Counted from the first letter of the stretch, positions 1-6,879 are shown. The stretch: 10,198 nucleotides of DNA from Deltaproteobacteria bacterium (GCA_011389755.1 JAABTR010000282.1:1-10198), one strand, 5' to 3'. Notes: generated from the sequence alone by a model not told the origin. Translations and numbers: made by a program.

Positions 1-141
1 GAGGATCACCTTCTTTCCGGTCTGCGCAAAGGCGATGGCCAGATTCGACGCCAAGAGGCTCTTCCCCACGCCTCCTTTTCCTCCGCCGACAGCGATAGTG
101 TGACGGCCGGCTCGAACCGTCTCATGGGCGCGTGTGTTCAT
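1..141 (-). CDS. ParA/MinD-family P-loop ATPase, N-terminal fragment (runs off left edge)
   Basis: Only the first 47 residues are in the window. They begin MNTRAHETVRAGRHTIAV and continue into the deviant Walker A motif GGGKGGVGKS (about residues 19-28), which carries the extra signature lysine of the ParA/MinD/Mrp superfamily. The next part, LLASNLAIAFAQTGKKVIL, fits the helix and second strand that follow the P-loop. Family members are ATP-dependent dimerising switches that place plasmids, division sites, flagella or chemoreceptors at the membrane or nucleoid; FlhG-type and MinD-type proteins have this start. The subfamily cannot be fixed without the rest of the protein. The ATG at 141-139 lies 3 nt after the TAG stop (147-145) of the diguanylate cyclase gene, and a GGATGGA stretch spans that gene's end, so translational coupling is likely. 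The family call is firm; the role in polarity or motility is inference. Confidence 0.87.
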   Translation of the reverse strand, partial: MNTRAHETVRAGRHTIAVGGGKGGVGKSLLASNLAIAFAQTGKKVIL

Positions 142-144
142 GTT

Positions 145-1227
145 CTATCCATCCGAGTAACTCGAAAAAACTTTGGATTCATCACCGCTCGAGCAAAAAT
201 CAGCGATCTCGACCCTGTTCCGACCAGACTCTTTGGCGCGATACAAAGCGGCGTCGACCACCCGGACGATCTCGCCGGCGTCTTTGTCGCATTCGCCTTG
301 AATCGAACCGACACCGACACTGACGGTCACTTGCACCTTCGTTTTATCGGCTTCCACGAACGCCTCCGCCACCGCCTTGCGCAGCCGCTCCGCGGTGACG
401 GCGGCGCCGTCCAGATTCGTCTCGGGCAAGAGCGCCGCGAACTCCTCGCCGCCGTGACGGGCGATCAGATCCGCGGTGCGCACGGTCTGCTTCGCCACCT
501 CCGAGACCCGCCGAAGCGCCATGTCCCCCACTGCGTGCCCAAAGGCATCGTTGACCTTTTTAAAGAAATCGATGTCGAAGAGCAGCACCCCGATGGGGTG
601 GGCGTACCTGCGAAAACGCTCGAGCTCGTAGGCCAAGCTGCGCTCGAAGAACCTTCGGTTGTACAGACCGGTCAGCTCATCGACCATCGACCTCTCGCGC
701 AGCACCATGTTTTGTCGGAGAAGCTGCTTGTGGGTTTTTTCTTGGTCTTCGGCCCGGCGCGTCGCGCAGTGGTGGTCATAGGCCGCCTGACAGGTGGCGT
801 CCACGAGGTTGCCCAAGATGCGCACCAGGCCCCGGGTCCTGCCCTCGAGCGGCGAGACACGCGCGGCTTTGATCACGATGGCGCCGGAGCAGCCCGGCAA
901 GATGAGGTCATCCCCCTGCGCAATCGGACCGCTGCACTCCTCACCCGGCGCCAGATCATCGAACACGCGATCGTAAAGCTCGCCCTCCCAAATGATCCGG
1001 CTCGCCGGCCCTATCTCGCACGCGACGCTGTCTTCTTCGTCGGTGTCCACGAAAGCTGCGGCGCGGTGCTCGGGCAGCGCGAGCACCGCGGCTTTGCCCC
1101 CGAGCAGGTCGGCGGCCGCTTCGAGGAGCCTCGCGAGGGTGTGCGTGTCCGTGGGAGCCTGGGCCAAGTCCTCGGTTAGAGACTCGAGTCTGTCGAGAAA
1201 GATGTCCACCGAATCGAGTCGGCCCAT
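145..1227 (-). CDS. GGDEF diguanylate cyclase with N-terminal GAF-like sensor region
   Basis: The 360-residue cytoplasmic protein is predicted to make c-di-GMP from two GTP. Residues 1 to about 145 form a mixed alpha/beta region resembling a divergent GAF-like sensor; no ligand can be read from it. A helical linker rich in charged residues follows at about 150-180. The GGDEF domain runs from about 179 to 345. It opens with the classic MVDELTGLYNRRFFERSL, has the metal-binding strand LLFDIDFFKKVND (215-227) and the active-site motif GGEEF at 259-263. The inhibitory I-site RxxD is intact as RTAD (250-253), exactly five residues before GGEEF, so product feedback inhibition is expected. A short tail (about 346-360) carries no recognisable motif. 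There is no signal peptide or membrane segment. The ATG at 1227 is preceded by AAGAAGGTGG with a 9-nt spacer, which supports this start. The ParA/MinD-type gene starts 3 nt after the stop. Confidence 0.95.
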   Translation of the reverse strand: MGRLDSVDIFLDRLESLTEDLAQAPTDTHTLARLLEAAADLLGGKAAVLALPEHRAAAFVDTDEEDSVACEIGPASRIIWEGELYDRVFDDLAPGEECSGPIAQGDDLILPGCSGAIVIKAARVSPLEGRTRGLVRILGNLVDATCQAAYDHHCATRRAEDQEKTHKQLLRQNMVLRERSMVDELTGLYNRRFFERSLAYELERFRRYAHPIGVLLFDIDFFKKVNDAFGHAVGDMALRRVSEVAKQTVRTADLIARHGGEEFAALLPETNLDGAAVTAERLRKAVAEAFVEADKTKVQVTVSVGVGSIQGECDKDAGEIVRVVDAALYRAKESGRNRVEIADFCSSGDESKVFSSYSDG

Positions 1228-1240
1228 GCTCGTAAACCAC

Positions 1241-1271
1241 CTTCTTTGGGGTGTTCGTCCACCCCAGGAAG
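1241..1271 (-). promoter_or_regulatory. Inverted repeat abutting the cyclase ribosome-binding site
   Basis: The 7-bp perfect arms TGGGGTG (1247-1253) and CACCCCA (1260-1266) enclose a 6-nt loop. Beyond a small internal loop, a further CTTC/GAAG pair (1241-1244 with 1268-1271) extends the stem. In the minus-strand transcript the 3' arm overlaps AAGAAGG, the Shine-Dalgarno region of the diguanylate cyclase at 1227. It could be a protein-binding operator or an RNA hairpin limiting translation. No T-run follows, so it is not an intrinsic terminator. The structure is visible; the function is inferred. Confidence 0.45.
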
Positions 1272-1310
1272 CTTAACCGACGCCTCGGCGGCTGCAAGGC
1301 TGGGATTAAA

Positions 1311-1409
1311 GGGACGACAGGGACCTAAGGGACCTAAGGGACCTAAGGGACCTAAGGGACCTAAGGGACATGAGGGACATAAGGGACATGAGGGACATAA
1401 GGGAACTAG
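1311..1409. repeat. 9-nt tandem repeat array, 11 units of the GGGACCTAA type
   Basis: Eleven contiguous 9-nt units lie between the polyferredoxin stop codon (1416) and the cyclase leader. In plus-strand order there is one GGGACGACA (1311-1319), five identical GGGACCTAA (1320-1364), two alternating pairs of GGGACATGA and GGGACATAA (1365-1400), and a degenerate GGGAACTAG (1401-1409). Related sequences flank it: GGGATTAAA at 1302 and GGGATTAGA at 1412. The block structure (five identical units, then two 18-nt dimers) points to slippage or unequal exchange, so copy number may vary between strains. The minus strand can be read as repeated Ser-Leu-Arg and Ser-Leu-Met, but the array lies after a stop codon and I treat it as non-coding. 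No function is known to me. Confidence 0.93.
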
Positions 1410-1415
1410 GGGGGA

Positions 1416-2741
1416 TTAGAGTCTTGCGACGCCTAGGAAGAGGGCGTGGAGGCTTACGATGAGGACGAGGAAGGTAGTCCTTGCCCGGGGCGGCGAGAGT
1501 CCCAAGAGGCGATAGCTGATGTCGCTCCTTTTGCAGGCTCCCACGCAGTCGCCGCAGAGCGTACAGGTGAGGCCCGGAAGCCCCTCTTGCACGTGCTCGG
1601 CTCGCAGGGCGTCGTAGCGGCACGCCTTGGTGCAGGCGAGGCAGCGGGTGCAGCTTTGGGTGTCGACTCGAATGCGAAACGGCGAGAGCTTGCCGAAGAC
1701 GTTGGCGACCAGCCCGATGGGGCAGTAGACGGTGCAGTGGACCATGGTGCCGCGGCGCCGTGACCATGTGAGCATCACCGCCACTCCGACGAGGCCGAAG
1801 GCCGCGGCTATCACCGCGGCGGCAGAGCCGGGCACCCCGGCGACGCTCAAAACAGCGGCGGTTATCACCGCTGCGGCGAGGATGCCCACCCTCACCCAGC
1901 TCGCCCGGCGCGGCAGGCGGCCGACTGTTTTGCGTTTGCTTGCGGCGACCGCGTCCCACGCCCCGATGTAGCACAGGTGGCTGCACCAGGCCGGTCCCAC
2001 GAGTAGAAGCGTGACCCCGAGCAGGATCGGCATGAAGAGGCCCTCGCCCCGGTAGATCGGCCCGGCGACTATCAGCGCCGGCACCGGCAGGTGCAGCTCG
2101 CCGGTCATCAAGAAACGGCCATCCACGAGCAGACCGAGCAAGAGCTGTCCAAAGAACACCGCCGAAAAGAGCCCCCAGACAAAGAGCCGCAGGCGCGGCT
2201 GCCGCCCCGGATCGGACATGGCGGCCACGAGCCAGGCGGCATAGGCTGACAGACCCGCGACAGCGGCCCAGCCCGCACCGGACAAAAAGCGCTCGGGCAA
2301 AAGCATCGGCGGCGAGATGGCCACCTGCAAGGCGGCGAGGCTCGCAAAGGTGAGCCAGAACGCCCAGGCGCTGCGCGCCGCGGTTTTCGCATCCCGGGAC
2401 CAGCGGACCTTGACCCGAGGCAGCGAGAGGAGCGCCGAAGAGCCGGCCGTCCAGGCGATGACGCCGCCGATGATGGCGACAAGCCTCCCAAAAGGCTGCC
2501 CGAGCATCCGGCGCACCTCGACGAGCTCGGCTCCGGTGTGGGCCCAGACCAGCGCCCCGGCCAAGAGGCCGATCTGCAAGATGAGCAGCACCGCGCGGCG
2601 CCTCGAGATGAGCGCGATGGGCGCGACCGCGCACAAAAAGGCGGCTACGAGAGCTCCGTCCCGCAAAAAGTGGGCTCCCAGCAACAGGCAGGACAGCGCA
2701 GTGGCGATGACAGAAAAAATCGTCGTCTTCATAACAAACAT
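1416..2741 (-). CDS. Membrane-bound polyferredoxin of the NapH/NosR-like type
   Basis: The 441-residue protein has about ten hydrophobic segments (near 8-26, 30-46, 49-67, 85-106, 124-143, 155-175, 187-206, 236-250, 284-301, 306-326 and 423-438). Two short CxxxC sites face the membrane region: C253/C257 in CSHLCYIGAWD and C336/C340 in CTVYCPIGL. Two ferredoxin-type [4Fe-4S] motifs follow: C364/367/370/374 (CTRCLACTKAC) and C393/396/399/403 (CTLCGDCVGAC). This order is characteristic of the NapH, NosR C-terminal and CcoG-like group, which move electrons between the quinone pool and periplasmic or membrane partners. It is much longer at the N-terminus than NapH. Both ferredoxin motifs lack the usual proline after the last cysteine, and the first CxxxC lacks its proline. 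No oxidoreductase partner is visible nearby, so its acceptor is unknown. The ATG at 2741 was chosen; ATG 2732 is an alternative. It has its own candidate promoter. Confidence 0.85.
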   Translation of the reverse strand: MFVMKTTIFSVIATALSCLLLGAHFLRDGALVAAFLCAVAPIALISRRRAVLLILQIGLLAGALVWAHTGAELVEVRRMLGQPFGRLVAIIGGVIAWTAGSSALLSLPRVKVRWSRDAKTAARSAWAFWLTFASLAALQVAISPPMLLPERFLSGAGWAAVAGLSAYAAWLVAAMSDPGRQPRLRLFVWGLFSAVFFGQLLLGLLVDGRFLMTGELHLPVPALIVAGPIYRGEGLFMPILLGVTLLLVGPAWCSHLCYIGAWDAVAASKRKTVGRLPRRASWVRVGILAAAVITAAVLSVAGVPGSAAAVIAAAFGLVGVAVMLTWSRRRGTMVHCTVYCPIGLVANVFGKLSPFRIRVDTQSCTRCLACTKACRYDALRAEHVQEGLPGLTCTLCGDCVGACKRSDISYRLLGLSPPRARTTFLVLIVSLHALFLGVARL

Positions 2742-2764
2742 ACCGGAACTCGTTTACCTGTTTG

Positions 2765-2793
2765 CTTTTACGCGACGATTTTTCTGAAGTCAA
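2765..2793 (-). promoter_or_regulatory. Candidate sigma-70-type promoter for the polyferredoxin gene
   Basis: On the minus strand, TTGACT (2793-2788) is followed after exactly 17 nt by TAAAAG (2770-2765). Transcription would start near 2759, giving a leader of under 20 nt before the ATG at 2741. If real, the polyferredoxin can be expressed independently of the globin-EAL gene upstream. The match is by eye only. Confidence 0.5.
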
Positions 2794-2893
2794 CGGGTCT
2801 CGAGTCATCCGCGCCGTTATTTTTTTTAAACTTCGGCGCCGGCTACCGCGCGGTGCTTCCACAAAGGGGCCGATAAAGGCCGAACATCCCGTA

Positions 2894-4708
2894 TCAGGAG
2901 CGCTGCTTGAGCCAGGATTCGAGATCTTGGGCGGGCATGGGCCTTGCGAAGAAGTACCCCTGCGCCGTGTCGCACCCCAAGGTCTTGAGCTTGTCCCACG
3001 ACTCTTGGTCCTCGACCCCTTCGGCGACGACGAAGAGCCCGAGGCTGTGGCCCAGCCCGATGGTCGCTTTGACGATGCGCTCGTCGCGCTCGTCCGAGGA
3101 CATGCCGAAGATGAACACGCGGTCGACCTTGATCTCGTCCACGGGCAGGGATTTGAGATATTCGAGGGAGGAGTAGCCGGTCCCGAAGTCGTCGATGGAG
3201 GTCTTGACCCCCAGCTCACGGAAACGCCGCACCGTCTCGAGGGCTCGGGGCGGGTCGGCCATGAGGCCGCTCTCGGTGATCTCCAGCATCAGCTTGCCGG
3301 GCTCGAGCCCGTACCGCCGGAGCAGCTCGTCCACCCGGTCGGGCAGGCGAAGGTTGTGGAGGTTGGCGGCGGCGAGGTTGACCGACACGGTGAGCTCCTG
3401 CCCCGCCTCCTGCCACCTGGCCGCCTGATCGATAGCGCTTGTGAGGACCCAGTCGGTCACCTTGTGGATGAGCACCGTCTGCTCGGCCAGCGGCATGAAC
3501 ATCCCCGGCGGCATAAAGCCTCGGATCGGGTGGATCCAGCGGATGAGCGCCTCGGCGCCTATCGCCTTACCGTCTTTGACGTCCACCTTGGGCTGGTAAA
3601 AGAGCACCAGCTCATCGCCCGCCATCGCCCTTTTCAGGTCAGACCCGATGCTCAGCTGCGTCACCGAGTAGCGCTTCATGTCCGCGTCGAAGACGGTGGC
3701 GGGGATCTGCCGAGACTTGGCGTGATAGAGCGCCATCTCAGCCTGCCGCATGAGCGTCGCGGCGTCCACGGTCTTTTCGCGGGCGAACGCCACCCCGATG
3801 GTGGCGGTGACGTCGACCGCGAAACCGTCCATGTCGAATCGGCGCTCAAGCGTCCTGCCCACCTTGTCGACCAGCTCGCTCGTCTGGGAGGATTCTTGGG
3901 ATCGCGAGGCCACGATGACGAAAATGTCGCCGCCCAGGCGCGAGATGAAGTCTTCGGGCTCGATCGCTTTCATGAGCCTGCGAGCGACCTCCCGAAGGAT
4001 CTCGTCGCCCGTGGAATGCCCGAGGGTCTCGTTGACCGCCTTGAAACGATCGATGCCGATGAAGAGCACGTTCAGGCCGCCGCCACGGGACAACGCCTCG
4101 ATGCGCCCCTCCAGCTCATCTCGAAGCAGGTTGGAGTTGGGCAGGTCGGTGAGGAAGTCGTGGAGCGCCATGTGCTCGAGCGCCTGGTGATCGGCGTGGG
4201 TAAAAGCCTCGAGCACCAAGCCCAGATCGAAAAGAACCGCCTTGGTGAACACGCGCATCACGGCGTGTGGGTCGGTCACGCTCGCGTCTTCGAGCGCGCC
4301 GAGTCTCTCGAGCACCACGCTCAGCAGCCACGAGTACGCCCCCAGATAGGTCGTCTGGGTCACTTGGGCGGCCTGGTGAACCACGCCTATCTCCAGGCGA
4401 GTCCGGGCGTAGGCGTCGTCGTAATTTCCATCCAGGAGGCTCTCGAAGTAGCCGCGAGCCCGCTTCTGGAGACCGGTTAGCTGATCGCGGCTCAAAGAGC
4501 CGCCCTCTTCGTTTTTTAATGCGTAAAGCCGCTCTATGAACTCACCGGTCAGGCCGTCTATGAGCTCGAGCAGCCGCTCTTTGTTGCCGGCCAAGAGCCT
4601 TCGCTCTTCTTTTGTGAGCTCGACAAGCGACAGCCGGCGCTCCATCGCCTCGCCAGACAGGTTCATCTCTTCGAAAATTTCGGCAACCTTGCGCTCGATC
4701 TCGGACAT
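2894..4708 (-). CDS. Globin-coupled sensor with degenerate GGDEF and intact EAL domain (c-di-GMP phosphodiesterase)
   Basis: The 604-residue cytoplasmic protein has three domains. Residues about 10-175 resemble a globin-coupled sensor (protoglobin) fold; LEIGVVHQAAQVTQTTYLGAY contains the IGxxH pattern with H111 as predicted proximal heme ligand, so O2 or NO is the likely signal. Residues about 180-340 are a GGDEF domain opening DFLTDLPNSNLL, but its active site reads GGDIF (259-263) and the I-site position reads EPED instead of RxxD, so it is probably catalytically dead and may act as a GTP-binding regulatory module. Residues about 355-600 are an EAL domain with its key residues: EAL (386-388), N444, EITE (476-479), DDFGTGYSS (506-514), K527, AEGVE (562-566) and QGY (583-585). 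It should cleave c-di-GMP to pGpG. The frame stays open upstream, but the ATG at 4708 has GGGAG about 10 nt before it and starts the globin region sensibly. Globin-GGDEF-EAL proteins such as DcpG are known. Confidence 0.9.
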   Translation of the reverse strand: MSEIERKVAEIFEEMNLSGEAMERRLSLVELTKEERRLLAGNKERLLELIDGLTGEFIERLYALKNEEGGSLSRDQLTGLQKRARGYFESLLDGNYDDAYARTRLEIGVVHQAAQVTQTTYLGAYSWLLSVVLERLGALEDASVTDPHAVMRVFTKAVLFDLGLVLEAFTHADHQALEHMALHDFLTDLPNSNLLRDELEGRIEALSRGGGLNVLFIGIDRFKAVNETLGHSTGDEILREVARRLMKAIEPEDFISRLGGDIFVIVASRSQESSQTSELVDKVGRTLERRFDMDGFAVDVTATIGVAFAREKTVDAATLMRQAEMALYHAKSRQIPATVFDADMKRYSVTQLSIGSDLKRAMAGDELVLFYQPKVDVKDGKAIGAEALIRWIHPIRGFMPPGMFMPLAEQTVLIHKVTDWVLTSAIDQAARWQEAGQELTVSVNLAAANLHNLRLPDRVDELLRRYGLEPGKLMLEITESGLMADPPRALETVRRFRELGVKTSIDDFGTGYSSLEYLKSLPVDEIKVDRVFIFGMSSDERDERIVKATIGLGHSLGLFVVAEGVEDQESWDKLKTLGCDTAQGYFFARPMPAQDLESWLKQRS

Positions 4709-4882
4709 CCAACGACTACTCCCGGGCAAGCGCAGGCGCGCTCCCCAAAACAAAAAATCTATGAAGACAAAGCATAGTGCGAAATTTAACCACCGGGACC
4801 CGGAGCGTGCCAGTTTTTCGCTATTTTTTGCATATGAGCCGCCCCTCCGTCTTACCAAACCGGCCGCCCCGTGTCGGACCCG

Positions 4883-4910
4883 TTGATCTTTGCTCCCGAC
4901 CCGAGATAAT
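4883..4910 (+). promoter_or_regulatory. Candidate promoter overlapping the RluA-family start region
   Basis: TTGATC (4883-4888) and GATAAT (4905-4910) are separated by 16 nt. With usual spacing, transcription would begin near 4917, just before the second ATG (4919) and after the first (4913). If it is used, the message is leaderless or nearly so. A promoter farther upstream in the 204-bp divergent gap cannot be excluded. Confidence 0.35.
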
Positions 4911-4912
4911 TT

Positions 4913-5986
4913 ATGTCGATGCTCAGACGCGCGAGACACAAGCTCGACTTTTTTTCCCGCTGGGGGCGCTTCCAGCTGCGACGCGCGCGCAACCGCGCGT
5001 TTCAGGCTCTCGAGCTTACGTCTTATGTCCTCACCCCGCGGCGACCCTGCCGCCACCTCGTCGTCGAGCATCCGCAAAACAACGACCGGCTCGTCAGCTA
5101 TCTGTCTTGGCTGTACGGCGCGCCTGACGAGACACTCTTCGAAGGCCTCATCAATGACGGCGCCGTCCATCTCAATAAGCGCCGAGCTGCCCCGGGTGAT
5201 CTGACGCGGCATATGGACTTCGTGGAGATAAAGGCCACCAAGCTCCCCGCTTTTGTCCTGACGCCGCTCGAGCGCCCCTTGAACGTCATCTACATGGACC
5301 GCCACATCGCGGTGGTGGAAAAACAGCCCGGCGATCTCTGCATCCCGCCGCCGAACCGGCGCCACGCCCCTTGTGTGGCCGGCTCGCTTCTGTCCCAGGG
5401 GATCTCCTCGTCGGCACAAATTCCCAACATCCACGCGGGACTCGCCCACCGCCTCGACCGCTTCACAGGTGGGCTCTTGGTGGCCGCGCGCACGCCCGCC
5501 GCCAAGGACCGGATGACCCGGCTTTTTAGACAACGCAAGGTCCGCAAGCAGTATCTCGCCATCGTCGGCGGCGAGCTCGTGGCCGGGGGCGTCATCGACG
5601 CGCCGATATCTCGCGACAGAAAGAGGCGCTGGGCGTTTCGCGTCTCACCCCGCGGACACAGCGCCCGCACCGAGTTCTCGGTGCACGAGCCCTTGTCCGC
5701 AGCCGCCACCGAGCTCAAGGTCCGCATCCACACAGGTCGGACCCACCAGATCCGCGTCCACATGGCCAACATGGGACACCCCCTCGTCGGCGACTTTCTC
5801 TACGGGGGGCTCTGTTTGCCCGAGACCCGGCAGTTCCTCCTCCACGCGGCGCAGCTCGAGTTCGAGCACCCGTTCACCGGCGAGCTGATGAGCTTTAGCT
5901 CCACTCCGTCCGCGGCCTACCTCGAGGACAAGGAGAGGATCCTCCGAGGAGAGCCGCTTGCGCCCCACCCGAAGGCCCGGCGCTGA
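4913..5986 (+). CDS. RluA-family RNA pseudouridine synthase
   Basis: The 357-residue protein should isomerise uridine to pseudouridine in rRNA or tRNA. An S4-like RNA-binding region lies at about 57-108 (DRLVSYLSWLYG, then LINDGAVHLNKR). The catalytic domain at about 120-335 contains HRLDRFTGGLLVAAR (179-193), the RluA signature with D182 as catalytic aspartate, and GRTHQIRVHMANMGHPLVGD (275-294), the second conserved block. The family consensus has TSG where this protein has TGG. The first 45 residues are strongly basic (many Arg and Lys) and are not part of the usual core; they may add RNA contacts. An in-frame TAA at 4907-4909 limits the start to ATG 4913 or ATG 4919, and neither has a strong ribosome-binding site. 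The specific site (RluA, RluC, RluD or other) cannot be assigned. It stands alone on the plus strand between minus-strand genes. Confidence 0.93.
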   Translation: MSMLRRARHKLDFFSRWGRFQLRRARNRAFQALELTSYVLTPRRPCRHLVVEHPQNNDRLVSYLSWLYGAPDETLFEGLINDGAVHLNKRRAAPGDLTRHMDFVEIKATKLPAFVLTPLERPLNVIYMDRHIAVVEKQPGDLCIPPPNRRHAPCVAGSLLSQGISSSAQIPNIHAGLAHRLDRFTGGLLVAARTPAAKDRMTRLFRQRKVRKQYLAIVGGELVAGGVIDAPISRDRKRRWAFRVSPRGHSARTEFSVHEPLSAAATELKVRIHTGRTHQIRVHMANMGHPLVGDFLYGGLCLPETRQFLLHAAQLEFEHPFTGELMSFSSTPSAAYLEDKERILRGEPLAPHPKARR

Positions 5987-6026
5987 ATAGATGGGGGCCC
6001 CAGGCGCAAGAGACTCTTCGTCGCGA

Positions 6027-6842
6027 TCAAGAGAAATCGATCTCGTCCAGCTCGGCGATGAGGCGGTCGCAGTCGTATTTTGACCCGAGTGGGATGAGCT
6101 CGAAGGTGTTCTTTTTAGGATCGGGGTCGGGCTCGTCCTCGATGTCCACTTTGAGCACGGGGTTGGTGGCGCCGATGATCTCCTGCTCCGAAGAGTCGAA
6201 GATCTGCCCGACGAGCCGGCCGTCGTCTTGGAGCACGACCGACCAGTATCCCCGCTCCTTGCGGATCGCGAACACCTTGCCCGACAGCCCCATGCCCTTG
6301 AGATCCACCGATATCCCCGGATGGCCGTCCTCGTCCTGGTCCCAGATCCGCGGGTCGTCCTTGTCGGTGGGCAGGGGATCGTTCCAGGGGTCATCGAGCC
6401 TGACGCCCAGGGGCATGACGACCTCTTCGCGGGTCAGCTTCAAGGCGCCGCCTGTGCTCTCGACGGCGAGCTCACCGATAAAGGGCGGCAGCGACTGCAC
6501 CACGGCGTCGTCCATGCTCGTCTTGATCGGGCTCGTGCTCTCCAGCACGCTGCGGCACGAGATCGACGTGGCCACCAAGGCGCCGTCTTCGAACCGGATC
6601 TCGGTCAAGCCGTAGTAGGTCCCCGTGTTTTGAAACTGCCCGATCCCGGGCACCGAGGAGAGGCTCGCCACCACGCTCTTCTCCGCGTAGTACCCGGCCA
6701 GCTCCTCGAGCTCCTGGGTGTCCGGCCCCGAACCGCCCGGGCTGTCATCGGTGCCCACATCGGAGGCGTCTTCGTCTTGTTGACAGCCAGCGGTCGCTGC
6801 AAGAAGCAGTAAAAGCATCAATACCGAGTCACGTGCCTTCAT
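6027..6842 (-). CDS. Predicted lipoprotein with an acidic DxDxDG loop
   Basis: This 271-residue protein of unknown function has a lipoprotein signal peptide: a basic start (MKAR), a hydrophobic core, and the lipobox TAGC with C20 as lipidated residue. Q21 at +2 would not act as an inner-membrane retention signal by E. coli rules. An Asp/Gly/Ser-rich linker spans about 22-45. The rest is a soluble domain with mainly strand-forming sequence. Residues 168-176 read DQDEDGHPG, a likely calcium-binding acidic loop of the kind frequent in extracellular proteins of myxobacteria-like genomes. Only two cysteines follow the lipid anchor (C96 and C258), which could form one disulfide. The ATG at 6842 has AAAGGA 6-7 nt upstream. 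It starts 37 nt after the stop of the lipoprotein gene at 7833, so the two probably share an operon. No enzyme motif is recognised. Confidence 0.85.
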   Translation of the reverse strand: MKARDSVLMLLLLLAATAGCQQDEDASDVGTDDSPGGSGPDTQELEELAGYYAEKSVVASLSSVPGIGQFQNTGTYYGLTEIRFEDGALVATSISCRSVLESTSPIKTSMDDAVVQSLPPFIGELAVESTGGALKLTREEVVMPLGVRLDDPWNDPLPTDKDDPRIWDQDEDGHPGISVDLKGMGLSGKVFAIRKERGYWSVVLQDDGRLVGQIFDSSEQEIIGATNPVLKVDIEDEPDPDPKKNTFELIPLGSKYDCDRLIAELDEIDFS

Positions 6843-6879
6843 TATCTGTCCTTTGTTTTGGATGGAAATAAAATCGCGC

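Noticed and set aside
100..1179. Plus-strand 359-codon frame opposite the diguanylate cyclase
   Set aside because: It mirrors the cyclase codons and contains no recognisable domain.
1311..1409. CRISPR-like array
   Set aside because: Units are 9 nt and directly contiguous, without spacers, so it is a simple tandem repeat.
1306..3219. Long minus-strand open frame of 637 codons overlapping the polyferredoxin
   Set aside because: It is out of frame with a clear membrane iron-sulfur protein, is Arg/Ser/Pro-rich as expected of a GC-rich shadow frame, and ends in the tandem repeat.
2762..4480. Plus-strand 572-codon frame opposite the EAL gene
   Set aside because: It is antisense to all catalytic motifs of the EAL protein and has the His/Arg/Gly/Val-rich composition typical of a complementary frame in GC-rich DNA.
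4759..4777. CTATG/CATAG inverted repeat in the divergent gap
   Set aside because: A 5-bp stem with a 9-nt loop is easily expected by chance and has no clear relation to a promoter.
4785..4815. TGGCAC on the minus strand, resembling a sigma-54 -24 element
   Set aside because: The required GC-containing -12 element at the correct spacing is absent.
4709..5533. N-terminal extension of the globin-EAL frame by 275 codons
   Set aside because: It lies antisense to the RluA-family gene, has shadow-frame composition, and ATG 4708 has a ribosome-binding site and begins the sensor domain.
5957..6010. Inverted repeat CTTGCGCC (5957-5964) and GGCGCAAG (6003-6010) spanning the RluA-family stop
   Set aside because: The loop is long and no T-run follows on either strand, so I do not call a terminator, though it could aid termination between the convergent genes.
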